This document shows, piece by piece, positions 11,437-22,600 of a DNA stretch of 64,000 nt (position 1 is the first letter of the stretch; the number at the start of each line of letters is the position of its first letter). Location of the stretch: positions 377,696 through 441,695 of the forward strand of contig KQ965742.1 in the NCBI GenBank assembly GCA_001574975.1. Reading direction: 5' to 3'. This DNA comes from Gonapodya prolifera JEL478 (taxonomy: Eukaryota; Monoblepharomycota; Monoblepharidomycetes; Monoblepharidales; Gonapodyaceae). Under the pieces are notes generated by a model, which had not been told where the DNA came from, searched no databases, and saw only the letters and a list, made by a program, of their open reading frames with translations. Position numbers and translations under genes: made by a program.

Positions 11437-12979
11437 TCATTGCACGGAATAGTAATAGTGGTAAGGCTGCTGTCCTTGCGAATGCTGAGATGCGTGTTGT
11501 ACATGTTGCGGCACGTGTCCATTCATACTACCCCCCGCGGCACCATATCCTCCAACCAATTGTCCTTGCGTTACTTGTGGTTGATGTTGGTGCTGGTATT
11601 GCGGGATACTGGGTCCCGCAACCACAGGGACAGCGCTGTACGCACCACCGACAATGTTGACATTGGCAGCTCCAACCGGTGGCATCATGACCCCGCCCTG
11701 CATTGGCATACCGACCGCCATCCCCGGTACACCAAGACCCATCTGCTGGGGCGCAGCGGGGTATCCGGCGGGTGCTGCAGAGTAACCAGCGACGGACTGA
11801 AGACCCATGCTTGCCATCGCTTGCGCGCAGGTGAGATGCCCGCCTGGTCCTGCTCCCATTTCGAAAAGACTTCGCTGCAAAGCCGACGCTTGGTTCAAAT
11901 CGGCAAAGTATGCGTGACTCATGGCCTCGTGAGCTGAAATCCGACGGTGTGGTTGGTACTGAAGAAGAGATTGGAGGAGATCCATCCCTGCGGGATCAAT
12001 CATTGGCAATTTTGCGGAGAGTGGTTGAGGAGGGTAGTGGGAGATGTTCTTCTTGTACTCCGGATACTCGGACACGCGCGGCCAAGTCGCCTCTGTGGGA
12101 GTCCCAAGAAGCTTGAAGATTTTGTTGAGCTGGTCTTCGTTGGTCTTTCCCGGGAACAAGGGTTTTCCGGAATACATCTCTGCCATAATGCAGCCAACAG
12201 ACCACATGTCAATCGACGTCGAATAATTTCGGGAGCCAAGAAGGACGTCCGGAGCACTTTACGTGACGCAAAAGTAAGGGGCTCGACCCTGCCAAAGATT
12301 GAAGTCGCAGAATGTACCCACCGGTACCATAAAGTCACCACCTCATTCGAAAACGTGTTGACAGGGATTCCAAAAGCTCTCGCCAGTCCAAAGTCCGCAA
12401 GCTTCAATTCTCCACGACCATTTATGAGAAGGTTCTGAGGTTTCAAATCCCTGTGCAGCACTCGATTATCATGACAGAAGGCAATTCCTTTCAGGATTTG
12501 AAACAAGAAGTGTTTGCACAGAAATGGATCCAAGGCCCCTCCATTTCCATGTGTGTCCATGTACTTCTTGAGGTCCTGGTCCATATGCTCAAATACGAGA
12601 GTGAGAGTCCTTTCCGAGTGAATCACGTCGTACAAGCGAACTATATTAGGGTGGCGTAGCTCTTTCATAAGAGAGATTTCTCGGATTGCAGTGGAGGGAG
12701 CGCCTTCCTCCGAATCCAAGTGAATCTCTTTCAGGGCGACGATGTCACCCGTTTGCTTATTCTTGCCCTAGCTCCGCACAATCATAGCAGGATTGAAGGA
12801 GGAGAAATTCGTCAGAACGAGGAGTCGTTCATATGCCAGACAGAGGAGGTCGCGTAAGGAGAGATGATTGCTCAAGGCAGTGGCGCAGACAACGAAGCAC
12901 TCACCCTGAATACCGTGGCATACGTTCCTTCTCCGAGCTTGTCTTGCTTTTGGTATCGTTCCCGATCCGCGTCCGGCAT
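11437..12979 (-). CDS. Cyclin-dependent kinase, Pho85/CDK5 type, with long Gln/Gly-rich tail
   Basis: Three exons on the reverse strand (12905-12979, 12322-12767, 11437-12256) give 446 residues. Kinase motifs: [11 protein letters not shown] (glycine loop), [22 protein letters not shown] (the Pho85/CDK5 form of PSTAIRE), [39 protein letters not shown] and [11 protein letters not shown]. In fungi Pho85 pairs with several cyclins to control phosphate, glycogen and cell-cycle responses. After the kinase core (about residue 290) comes a tail of ~150 residues rich in Ala, Gly, Met, Gln and His. It is probably disordered and is not part of yeast Pho85. The gene lies in tandem with the DNMT2 gene, 100 bp apart. 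Confidence 0.9.
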
Positions 12980-13078
12980 TAGCGTGATTGGGAATGACGG
13001 TCGCGAAGAGTCCCTAACTTGGGTCTGTGGCCGCAATCGGCCACATTCAAGACGGCCCCTCCCGAACTTGGCCCTTTG

Positions 13079-14991
13079 CTATTTATTTTCAAAAAACCTC
13101 GTCTCGCTGACATTAAATAGAACTTCCCTCATTAACGTGCCCACTGTGATGACACTTAGACTATTGCCCAATGCGCGCCACCGGTGCTTCAAAGTCATTG
13201 TCGGTGGAAAGTCAAACCGGTGCAACGATATTTTCCCGTTGCTACGCTCAGGAGGCGCGATAGGTTTGATTTCGACCGCTGCGGTCGGTCCATCTTTCCC
13301 ACTACTTCCAGGTGCGATAGTGTTTGCTCCCTCTTTAGCACCCTTCCCGCCTTTTGTCTGCATCATCGTTCGCTTCTGCCTCTTTCTATGCTGTGTTATC
13401 TCGGATTTACCAGAGAGATGCGCCTCGAACGCAGCTTCCTTTTGCGCTCTAGCGAGGAGCCACCGTTCTTGCGTCCACGGGACATAGGCGTCCTCATCTC
13501 CCGGATATGTTGGCACACTGCTGTCGATGGGGAACTGGTGCAAGCGGGCTACTTCGGTAGGGGTGAAGAAACGGAGGCGTAGAGGGAGGAGAGTCTCCGG
13601 GTGCTGCCAGTCAATTTCGTTCTGAAGTGTAACAAGAAATTTGTTGAATCTTCCATTCTCCGCAAGGCCCAACAAAAACGCACGTCGAATTTGTCTGTTT
13701 GCAAGTAAGCTCCAGTGCCAACGACATAGCTCGTCCCGTAGGCTTTGGTGAAGGCGCTGCATTTTCGATCTTCCGGACAGGCGATATCTGAGAGTACGTA
13801 AGCATGTTATCGGGCAGCAGAGCGAGGAACTCAATGTGTGACCCACCGAACCGGAAACCGTGCCTCTTGAGCAAGTAATTGTCGGGCACCAGAAAAGGAG
13901 ATTCATCATCAGGGTTCTCAAACCGCTCGAGGAACGTCGAGACAGGTTTCATATGTGTTAGATCAAAACCGCTCAATTTGAGGGTACTGAATGACTGTTC
14001 GTCCACGTCCTCGGACTTTGAGTCTCCAGTGGAAGAGCTGTTCTCGCCTTCGCTTGTCAAACCCGTTGGTTTGCAACTCGAATTCAGTCCCAATTCAACT
14101 TTCGTTCGAAAGTGAGTTTCTGGGATGTCAGCTGGTGAAGGAGGGGGTGGCCACGAAGTGTAAATTCGAAACTTGTCAAGATAGGGGATGGCGTCCACCG
14201 GACGAGGTTGACTGGGCTCATCTACAGGAAGCCTCGCCTGTTAAGAAAAGATACAGGCCCCAACCATGTGTCGTTAGCGACGTGGGCGAGTAAACATGGG
14301 GACACAACACACAGTCAAATAGTAACGCTGTCTGTCATTGGGTACTCCGAACTGAATTGAAGACACCATGAACTCCGCAATCCCATATCCCAAAGAATCA
14401 AGTGCCTCGACGAGCAGAGCTCGTGATTTGCTCTGTTCGAACAAGAAAACGTTCTCGAGGAATATGAAGCGGGGAGGATTTCGCATTTTAGGAAGCAGTT
14501 TAACAAGGTGAATCAGTCCTCGTGCGCGAGGATCTTGGTCGTCGCGGTGCTTTCCACCTGTCTTAATGCCGTGAGCGGCCAATATGGGAGTGGACGGACA
14601 GCTTGCACTCACCGCGGACGTACGGTTGGCAAGGGGGGCTGAGAAACCATGCATTTGCTCCGTACTTCTCAATGGACTCGACAGTCAGATGATCGATTCC
14701 AACTTGGATAGGCTGGACTCCAAAGTTGTATTCATAGCTTTTGAAGGGCTTTAGTCAGAGCTTCGAGCAAAGCGATTGCTTTCATAGGCTCACGATCCCT
14801 ACCATTCGTTTGTTTGGGGGGAGATGTCAAACGCTAATGGTGATTTTGGAGAGATCGTTCTGGTGAAGCTCAAAAGCAAAGACAAACTCACCAGCCAGCA
14901 CCTCCCCGTCCACGCGAGAAAACTCGAAGCTGTAGTGAAGACCACCGATTCCACAAAAAAACTCCAGGGCCTTGATGGGAACGTCCGCCAT
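13079..14991 (-). CDS. DNMT2/TRDMT1 tRNA (cytosine-5) methyltransferase
   Basis: Reverse strand. Exon 1 (14892-14991) begins MADVPIKALEFFCGIGGLHY, the SAM-binding motif I. A 31-nt exon (14803-14833) adds FDISPQTNE, and the next exon carries YEYNFG and the catalytic SPPCQPYVR. Then FIFLENVFLFE (motif VI), FGVPNDRQRYYL, and far downstream LRFFTPTEVARLHQFP and RALGNSLSVITVGTL. This order matches DNMT2, which methylates C38 of tRNA-Asp and other tRNAs; it does not look like a DNMT1/5 maintenance enzyme. Between motifs VIII and IX there is an acidic Ser-rich insert, and near the C terminus a Lys/Arg-rich insert, making it longer than the usual ~390 residues. Some internal splice sites (13600-13930) are approximate. 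Confidence 0.85.
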
Positions 14992-15189
14992 GGGCAAGTG
15001 AAATACAAAATTTGGCAGTCTGGACGGCAAAACTCGCAGTCACTTCTTCACATTGGCAGGCCACCAAACTCCCCCACGCCCAGGCTGCGTGACGCCCGAT
15101 TCCACGACGACCAATCGCTCTGCATCAGTGATTTATAGAAGAAACCACATCGATCGGACGTATCGCCAGCAGTCCGCCGCAGTTATTCC
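14992..15189. promoter_or_regulatory. Divergent intergenic region (DNMT2 / SNF2 helicase)
   Basis: 198 bp between divergent starts of a tRNA methyltransferase and a chromatin ATPase. No TATA box was seen; several CG-rich short motifs are present. Shared regulation is possible but not shown. Confidence 0.5.
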
Positions 15190-18100
15190 ATGACCGCCGC
15201 AGTGCAGGGCCACCCCGACGAGGAGGCGGCCTGGTCGTCGGACAGCGAGCTCGCAGCACGATTGTTTCCAGAACTGTCGTCGTCTTTTGCTCCTTCTTCT
15301 TCCACTTGGCCGCCACAACCAAAACCCCAAAATTCGGACGACTCTGAGGATGAACCAGAGCCCATTCGTGAACTCTCTTTCGAAACATCGCGATCCGATT
15401 CGTCACACGATTTTCAATCACATTCTGAAAACGTTGGTGGAGCTCGCGCCGCCGAGAAGCGGGAAGTGCCAGCAGCGCAAGTCCATTCTGATGTGGAGTC
15501 GGGTCCGTCGTCGGACAACGAGCTCGCGGCACGACTGTTTCCGCAATTATCGTCATCTTTTGCTCCTTCTTCTTCTACTCGGCCTCAACAATCAAAAACC
15601 CCAGTTGCGGACTCCTCTGACGAAGAACCAGAGCCCGTTCGAGAACTCTCTTTCGAGACATCACGATCCAATTCCTCTCGCGATTTCCAATCACAATCCG
15701 AAAATGCTGGTGAAGCTCGCGCCGCCGACAAGCGTGAAATTTCTGAACCAGTCACAACAAAAGTAGCGCCCCAAAAGCCGTTGTGGGCAGCGTGGGACGA
15801 ACGGCCATCCCTCGACAAACAGGAAGGAGCACCTCAAGCTATGCAGCCCACTGGTATACCTGGCGTTTTCCACGTTGCTCCCCTACCTGGGCAACGTGGT
15901 ACTTCGGCACGCCCCGCTGTACCTTCGAAGGTTTTTTTACCGACAAACAACTCCTCATCTGACTTTGTCACGGCACTTCAAAATGCCAGCGATATGCTCA
16001 ACCGCCTCAGCATCGGTGAACCCACAACTCGAAGTTCCCAAAAGGAAGTCTCAGAATCTCAACCTGCAACCGGGATCGGCAAACCTCTATCCTCAGTGGA
16101 CTACCTGTCATACAAGAATGTTGATGCGCGCCTTTTCGCTTCCCGGAATTCGAAAAGTTCAACAAAGCACATCCGCCCTCCAAAGACTTTACCCCCTCCT
16201 CCTCCTCCATCACCGCCAACCACGGACCGTTCGGGTGGGACATTAGTAGCAAACAATGTACAACCATCGGTGTGGGCGCCAAACTCTTCCGTGGCGGCCA
16301 CGGGGACTTCCAAACCACCCAGTTCCTCACCTTTAGTCCCCCTGAAAACTGAGCCTCGTGGCATAGTCCCTGTGAAGACTGAGCCTCGTGGCACCACACC
16401 CAACATGGAATTCCGTCCGCCATCTTTTACTGGTAGCAATGACTACAGCGGCTCCACAACATACCGTATGCCCGGTTCCTACCCTGCTTCAAGCTCCAGT
16501 ACATCACTCCACAACCCACACTCCCAAACGCAGGCTGAACGTCCACTCACACGATTGATCCCTCTTGGCCGCTCTGTCTCTGAATTTTCAGCCTCCTCGC
16601 TGTCGGTCCCCGAACCTACAAACGGCCTCAGTGACTGGGAATCATCGGGCCCACTCCCGAACGGCGTTTCAGATAACATGAGCCGTGAAGACGCCACCAA
16701 AACAGTCCAGAGCCTTTTTGCTGCAGTGATACAGTCGGATGAAGCCGCCCAGGCGACTGAGGAATTTGTGAGCCCGGAAGACCTCGTCTGCGATCTTTTA
16801 CCACATCAAATCAAAGGAGTAAAGTGGATGGCTGGTAAGTCAGAGAACTGTGCTGTTGAAGAGTGAATGTTGACATAATTAAACAAAAATCGGGAATGAT
16901 TTTGTGCAGCCCTCGAGAAAAGTGGGCCCAAGGGAGGAATTCTCGCTGGTAAGTATTTGTGCTCATCACCTTGTCCGTGAAGTATCTCACTTACGACGTT
17001 ACGTTCCAGATGTAAGGATACCTGTATTATCCTCATATAATCGCTCGTCGACTTTAATCTGAATTATTTTTCTGTCGCCAAAACAGGACATGGGACTGGG
17101 TAAGTCCAGTTATTCAACCCTGATGTCCCACACTGGACTGACACCATTGTTTACAGGCAAAACCGTTCAATCCATTTCACTCATCCTCACAAACCCACCC
17201 CCACCGTCTGGCCAACGTGTCACGTTGGTCGTCGGTGAGAAATTTTTGCTCTTACTTTTATATTTCCGTTCCTCACGCCATTTGCCGACAGCTCCTCTGA
17301 GCTTAATGTCTCAGTGGCACGACGAAATTAAAGCCAAGACGGCGCCAGGCTCGCTTAAAGTTTTGGTGCACCATGGACCAAAAAGAGCCAAGGATCTCAA
17401 AAAATTTTCAGGTGTTGACGTTATTCTGACAGTGAGTCCGAATAAAATGTGAATCGTACATTTGCTCCTCTCATTCAGTCATTACACGTTAGTCATACTC
17501 CACTTTGCAGCAAGAGTGTCCTGCCTCAAAGAAGAAGAGCAGGAAAGATGCTGACGAGACAGATTTGTTGGCGCCTTCGAAAGCTGCTGGCCCGTTGTTG
17601 CAGATGCGATACCACAGGGTGATCCTTGGTACGGGCGTCCATTCATGAACGCACTTGTGCATGCAAACATAATGACTTTTGAACCAACGACAGATGAGGC
17701 ACATAACATTAAGAACAAGGATACTGCAACGGCGAAGGCGTGCTTTGAGCTTAGTGCTGAATATCGATGGTGTCTGACTGGGTGAGCAAGGTACAACAGA
17801 ACCCTTTACCGTTGTACTAAGAGATCCCTCAATCGGTTTAGGACCCCAATTCAAAATTCAGTGGAAGACTTGTATAGCTTGCTCAAGTTCCTGAAGTTCA
17901 AACCGCACGACGATCACACCTTCTTCAAGACTCATATCACCATGTGGCTGAATCGTGGGAAGGGTATAACTGCCATAAAAAGACTCCAAGTCATAAGTAA
18001 GTCACCTAACGTTCTAATTTTCGTTGGTTCACTAGAAACACCTCTCTTTTTTTTGTGGTTGCAGTGAAAGCCATTCTTCTTCGACGCACAAAGGCCTCGG

Positions 18101-19566
18101 TCGATCTGAAACTTCCACCTAAAACAATAAATCACGTTCTATGCGATTTTTCTGAAGTTGAGAGGTGGGTAGCGACCAAGCGATCATAGTAACGTCGAAC
18201 TATTGCTTTGAATATCGCTTCGCTGTAGAAAACTTTACAATGAACATGAGGCCACCGCCAAGGCGAAGGTTTCGGAGCTAGTGGATCAGGCTGGGGACGA
18301 CGGAAAGGTCAACACAATATCTGCATTGAACATTCTCCTGCGACTGCGCCAAAGTAAGATTGAGTCGCTGTTACTGACTCATAAAATGTCGTTAACTTAA
18401 TCCCTTTCCAATCACTGTCTCTCATCACAAGTTTGCAACCACGCCAAACTGATTGGTGCCACAGATTTGGATTCGGTAGAAGGGGAGAATGGTGGGGATG
18501 AGACCGATGAGATGGAAGAACTTGCGGCGCAGCTTGGAAGCATGAGCGTCACTTCGAAGTGCTCCTACTGCCTTGATCCGTGAGCTCACCTTTTGCGTGA
18601 TCTTCGGGTTCCATATCTCATCGCTGACGTTATGCCGCGCCATCCAAAAGGCTCGGCCATGGTGAGGTTGGACGGTGTCGTCGTTGTATTACAGTGCTCG
18701 GGGAGGAAACCAGCAGTCGTACTGGCGCTCTGGATTCTCCAAGAAACAGTGCCAAAGCCAACATGACCATCGAAATATTGAATCGGATACGCCAAGATCG
18801 ACCTCATGCCAAGACGATAGTTTTCTCGCAGTTTGTGAAGTGAGGCTTACTCGTTGGACCCACTTAGTTCCCTGGTAATATGATGACTTTTCCTTCAAGG
18901 ATGATCGATCTTCTCGAGGCGCCATTGGAGGCGAATGGCATTGAATTTCTCCGCTGTGAGTGTCTTCATTACTCGGCCAGTGTATGGAGGTTCTGATGGA
19001 TTGGTTTGCTCAACAGACGAAGGCAAGATGAATGAAAAAGCACGAGCCGAAGTTTTGCAAAAGTTTAGGACGATGGGGCGCTATCGGGTGCTTTTGGCGT
19101 CGCTTAAGTGTGCAAGTTTGGGACTGAATCTAACAGTCGCCACCAATGTCATTCTATTTGATCCATGGTGGAACCCGGCGGTGAGTTGTCCTGACTTTTC
19201 TTTCTTGACCGACCAACTGAGTGTCCACGTTGTTGGACAACGATCAGGTTGAGAACCAAGCCAGTGAGCATCTTGTTGTAGTCCCTTCTGTAATTTGCAC
19301 GTAACACGTCACATTTATTAGTGGACCGAGTTCACCGTCTTGGACAGACCTCGCCTGTTAGTGTGTACAAGATCACAGTCCGTGACACGGTAGAAGACAG
19401 GATCTTGGAGCTTCAAGCCCGGAAGGCAGCGTTAGCTGATGGAGCATTGGGAGAGGGCGTCTTCAACAACCGCAACAAGTCCAAGCTCACGTTGGAGGAG
19501 ATTGCCTACATCTTTTCTGGGGAGGATGAAGGAGGAACGTCTGGCAAGGCCAAGCGGAGAATGTGA
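15190..19566 (+). CDS. SNF2-family helicase/ATPase (Uls1/Rad5-like)
   Basis: The first exon (about 15190-16830) encodes a Ser/Pro-rich N-terminal region of ~550 residues with an internal tandem duplication. The helicase core follows over many small exons: LLPHQIKGVKWM, then GGILA-DD-MGLGKT (Walker A), LVV.APLSLMSQW, VILTSYSTL, RVILDEAHNIKNK (DEAH), WCLTGTPIQN, LLRRTKAS, then lobe 2 with TIVFSQFVK, LLASLKCASLGLNLT, NVILFDPWWNP, DRVHRLGQTSPV and VEDRILELQARKAAL. Keeping frame requires micro-exons at 17010-17011, 17087-17099 and 18651-18661. Between the lobes, where Uls1/Rad5 relatives carry a RING, only CSYC remains. Likely a chromatin or repair translocase. It is divergent from DNMT2, 199 bp away. 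Confidence 0.87.
15217..15744 (+). repeat. Tandem duplication of ~255 bp inside the SNF2 gene
   Basis: Two adjacent copies (about 15217-15474 and 15490-15744) encode near-identical segments sharing NELAARLFP or SELAARLFP, LSSSFAPSSST, EPEP.RELSFETSRS and ARAA.KRE. Copies differ by scattered substitutions, many at codon third positions, so the duplication is old enough to have diverged but still keeps the protein pattern. Confidence 0.85.
17010..17011 (+). other. Putative 2-nt micro-exon (AT) in Walker A region
   Basis: The upstream exon ends at 16948 with one spare base (GCT G). After a 61-nt intron ending TTCCAG comes AT, followed at once by a GTAAGG donor. A 75-nt intron ending AACAG leads to GACATGGGACTGG. 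G+AT then GAC reads Asp-Asp, giving ILADDMGLGKT. Removing everything from 16949 to 17086 as one intron would break the frame. Confidence 0.65.
17087..17099 (+). other. 13-nt micro-exon (DMGLG)
   Basis: GACATGGGACTGG lies between AACAG and GTAAGT and encodes DMGL plus the first base of the next Gly. The next exon starts at 17157 with GCAAAACC, giving GKT. It carries part of the Walker A motif of the SNF2 ATPase. Confidence 0.8.
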
Positions 19567-19654
19567 ACATGACAGCGCTGGAGCACCAACTGAATTGAAC
19601 GGATGTTGGGGAAAACCCATTTATGTAGTTAATGTTGAATTTATTACAATCGTC

Positions 19655-22600
19655 TCATGCTGCAGCCTCCATCAACATCCCAGAATCCAATTTCCCACTG
19701 GGACTCTCCAGCTTCACCCTTTTGCTGGCCCTTTCTTCATCTTCGCCCACCTCTGGCTCGTTGTTGACACCGTCCACCTCCATATTGTCCGGGCCCTTCC
19801 CCCGGTTCTGACGCTCCTCCTCCTTCTTGAGCTTCCAGTGCAAATACTCCAGCGAGTGCGCGGGCTGTGGCGGACGGACCACGTCCAGTGGCGGGGTGTT
19901 GAACCATAAGAGCTCGCCCGAAGATGCAGTTTGGAATCGTTCGACTGGAAGATTCACATAGGTCGAGATCACAATGCAGTCAGTATCTGTGCACGAGTTC
20001 CTCGCGGGCTCACCTACCCCTGGCAGCCCACCGAAAATAACAGCATTAACTCACCAACGTTCTGAGGTACACCATAACTCCCCACGACCACGCCGGAATT
20101 ACTCGCAACCGACTTCTGTGCCTTACCCGACGGCAGCGGTAACGGTCCCAGCGCTCCCAAAATGGCCCACCCTGGCGGGGGAGGGGAGTACCCAGGCCTG
20201 GGGGGAACGGGCCCGCGTGGGCGGATCTGCATCTGGGAACCAGGAACACCACCCGCCCACATTTGCTGCGATCCTGCAGGCCCCCCGGGGCGGGGTTGGA
20301 ACATCATGGACTGCAGGTTTGCCGGTACTTGGGGGGGACGCATTGGGGGATATGGGTAGGGCTGGAGGTTGACGATGGGTCGTGGGGCGTACGGGGCTGA
20401 GGGTGGCGGCGGGGGAACGTAGGAGCGCAGTTCACGGCGGGAGTGGGAAGCGGACTGGGTTGGTTTGGTCGCGGTAGGATCCTTGCGTGGACGGCCCGGG
20501 CCGCGCTTGGAGGGGTTTCCAGGCGTGCCGCCGCCGTCGCTGCTGGGGTACGCGCCCGGTGTGCCTGGGGCGGGTGTTCCCTATTTAACAGTCAAAGCAG
20601 AGTGTACAAGGGCGCGAGAGAAAAACAGGTTCGACGGTGTCAATTGCGCCTACACCTGTGAACCCCCTTCCAAGAAACCCACCTCTGCCTCAAACGGCTC
20701 GGGCGGCGGACTCTCCGTCTCCTCCCTGGCCCTAACCGCTGACTTCTTGACCTCAGCCGCGTGAATAATGAGAGACTTCTCCATCTTGACGGGCTCCTGC
20801 CGTGGCTCCAAGATGACCTCTCTGACCCGTGCGGGGAGCCCACGCGCCCAGTCCTTGATCGCGTAGATGTTCTTGCCCTTCTCGTCGTATTTGGACGTGT
20901 ACAGGTACGTGTCCTCCTCGCGGATCCCTCGAGGCTTCCCGCGCGCGTAGTCCCGGTGCCACAGGACCGCGCACCGTCCTCGAAGAGAAGACACGTGGTA
21001 TTCTTCAAAGTGGTTCGTGCGGAGGAGTTCGCGAGGGTAGAACCGCGTGCCGGCGTGGTGTGTGGTTTGCTCGGGGCGGAGGAACCACGAGGCGTGTACG
21101 TATGGAGCACTAACGGTGGGTAGTTAATGGTAGTGAGGTGATTGGGTACACGGAGGCGAGTGTCGTCAAACAATGACTAGCACAATCGCACCGCACACCA
21201 CGCACTTTGTTTTATCCCTGTATACCTTGTAAATCTGCACAATCAGCGGCTTATCAGCGCCCACATCGACGTACGCGTAGTCTCCTGACAGAGGGGTGGA
21301 TGCGTTGTGAAATAGGCCCATACCCAGAAAGTAACCACCAATGTTTCCCACCTTCTCTATATTCCTCCCCGCCACCCTCGATAATCTCGACCTCCTCCCC
21401 GCCATCTGGAATGGAAGCTGCGGCTGCGGGAACTCCCCCCGCGCTGCGTCCCGACGCGGAGCCCAGTCCAAAGAACCCGTCGCGCACTTTCTCAGCCTCG
21501 TCTCGAACAACCCTCCTCATCTCCGCGGCGTCCTCGGCGCCCTCGCCGCCGTACAGCTCAGCGTTGGCAAAACACAGGTCGAGGTCCGCGACGAGGTCCG
21601 AGACGTCGAGGTACAGGTTGCGCGACAGGCGGTTGGAGATTTGGGTCAGTGAGAGAGGGTGCGGGATGGCGGCGAAGTAGTCGGGCAGGTCGGACGGGCT
21701 CGGGAGGTGCTCGAAGGGGGCGGCGAGCAGGCGGCCGCTGGGTGGTGGGGGTGGGGGTAGTGTCAGATTGGTCCCAACAATAGTCCCATCTCAATCCACC
21801 CTGTCAGCTCTCCTTCCACCGGCTTCTCCTTTCCGACCACCTAGTACTGCACCGTGACTCCCACGCCATCTTACGGTCCCTCCTCGTGCTGCTATTTTTG
21901 TTTCTCCTGGAGGCACCCCATCCAAATCCCTTCAGCACCCGTCCCCCAATGTGCTCATCCCCATCGACCTTCGTCTTCCTCCTGTACGTCCCCACCCACC
22001 CCCACCCCGAGCCGTGACATATCCAGACGGTCACAAAATCCTACCCTCTGCGAGGAACATTCCGCTCTGTGGGGAAACTCGCTACGCTCCGCGTTGTATC
22101 ATTCGCGTTTCGCGCAGGATCATTCGCCTCCAGCAGACTCCTCGGTCAGCACCTGGCGGCGTTTATGCCTCAGTGCTCGCTGCGCTCCGTACCCTCAGCG
22201 AGGAACATTCCGCTTCGCGGGTCATTCGCCTCCGGCAGACTCTGTGCTCGCTGCGCTCCCGTGGCTCGACTCCACTTCACTCGGCTTCCCCCCTCTCTTC
22301 CACCCACCGCCCCACCGCGCCACCGCCCCACGACCCCAACACCCAACACTCACTCTTCCCCGACCCACTGCCGCACCCTCTTGACCAGCTCCCTCATGCG
22401 CCCAAGGTCCTGCTTGGAGGGGACGCCCGTGCGCACGGGCGTGTCCCAGTCGACGCCACGCGGTGGCATTTCGCGCGCGAGGGCGGATTCGGCGGCGTTC
22501 TGTTGGGGGTGGGGGGTGGGGGGGTGTTTGTTAAGTGGTTGTGGAGGGGTATGATACAGACAGTGTCGGATTCTGGCCTTGGGCTGGTGAATCGACTCGA

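Noticed and set aside
14700-14860. Apparent frameshift in DNMT2 between motif I and YEYNFG
   Set aside because: Resolved by a 31-nt exon with good splice signals; no mutation is needed.
13079-14991. Possible DNA maintenance methyltransferase
   Set aside because: Motif order and the C-terminal LRFFTPTEVARL..RALGNSL pattern fit DNMT2 (tRNA), and there is no CXXC, BAH or RFTS domain.
16949-17086. One 138-nt intron instead of two introns around a 2-nt exon
   Set aside because: It would place G next to GACATG and break the reading frame of the Walker A motif, which both flanking exons clearly encode.
22040-22270. Transposon insertion in the RSC1-like gene
   Set aside because: Only short local direct repeats; no terminal inverted repeats, target-site duplication or transposase-like coding.
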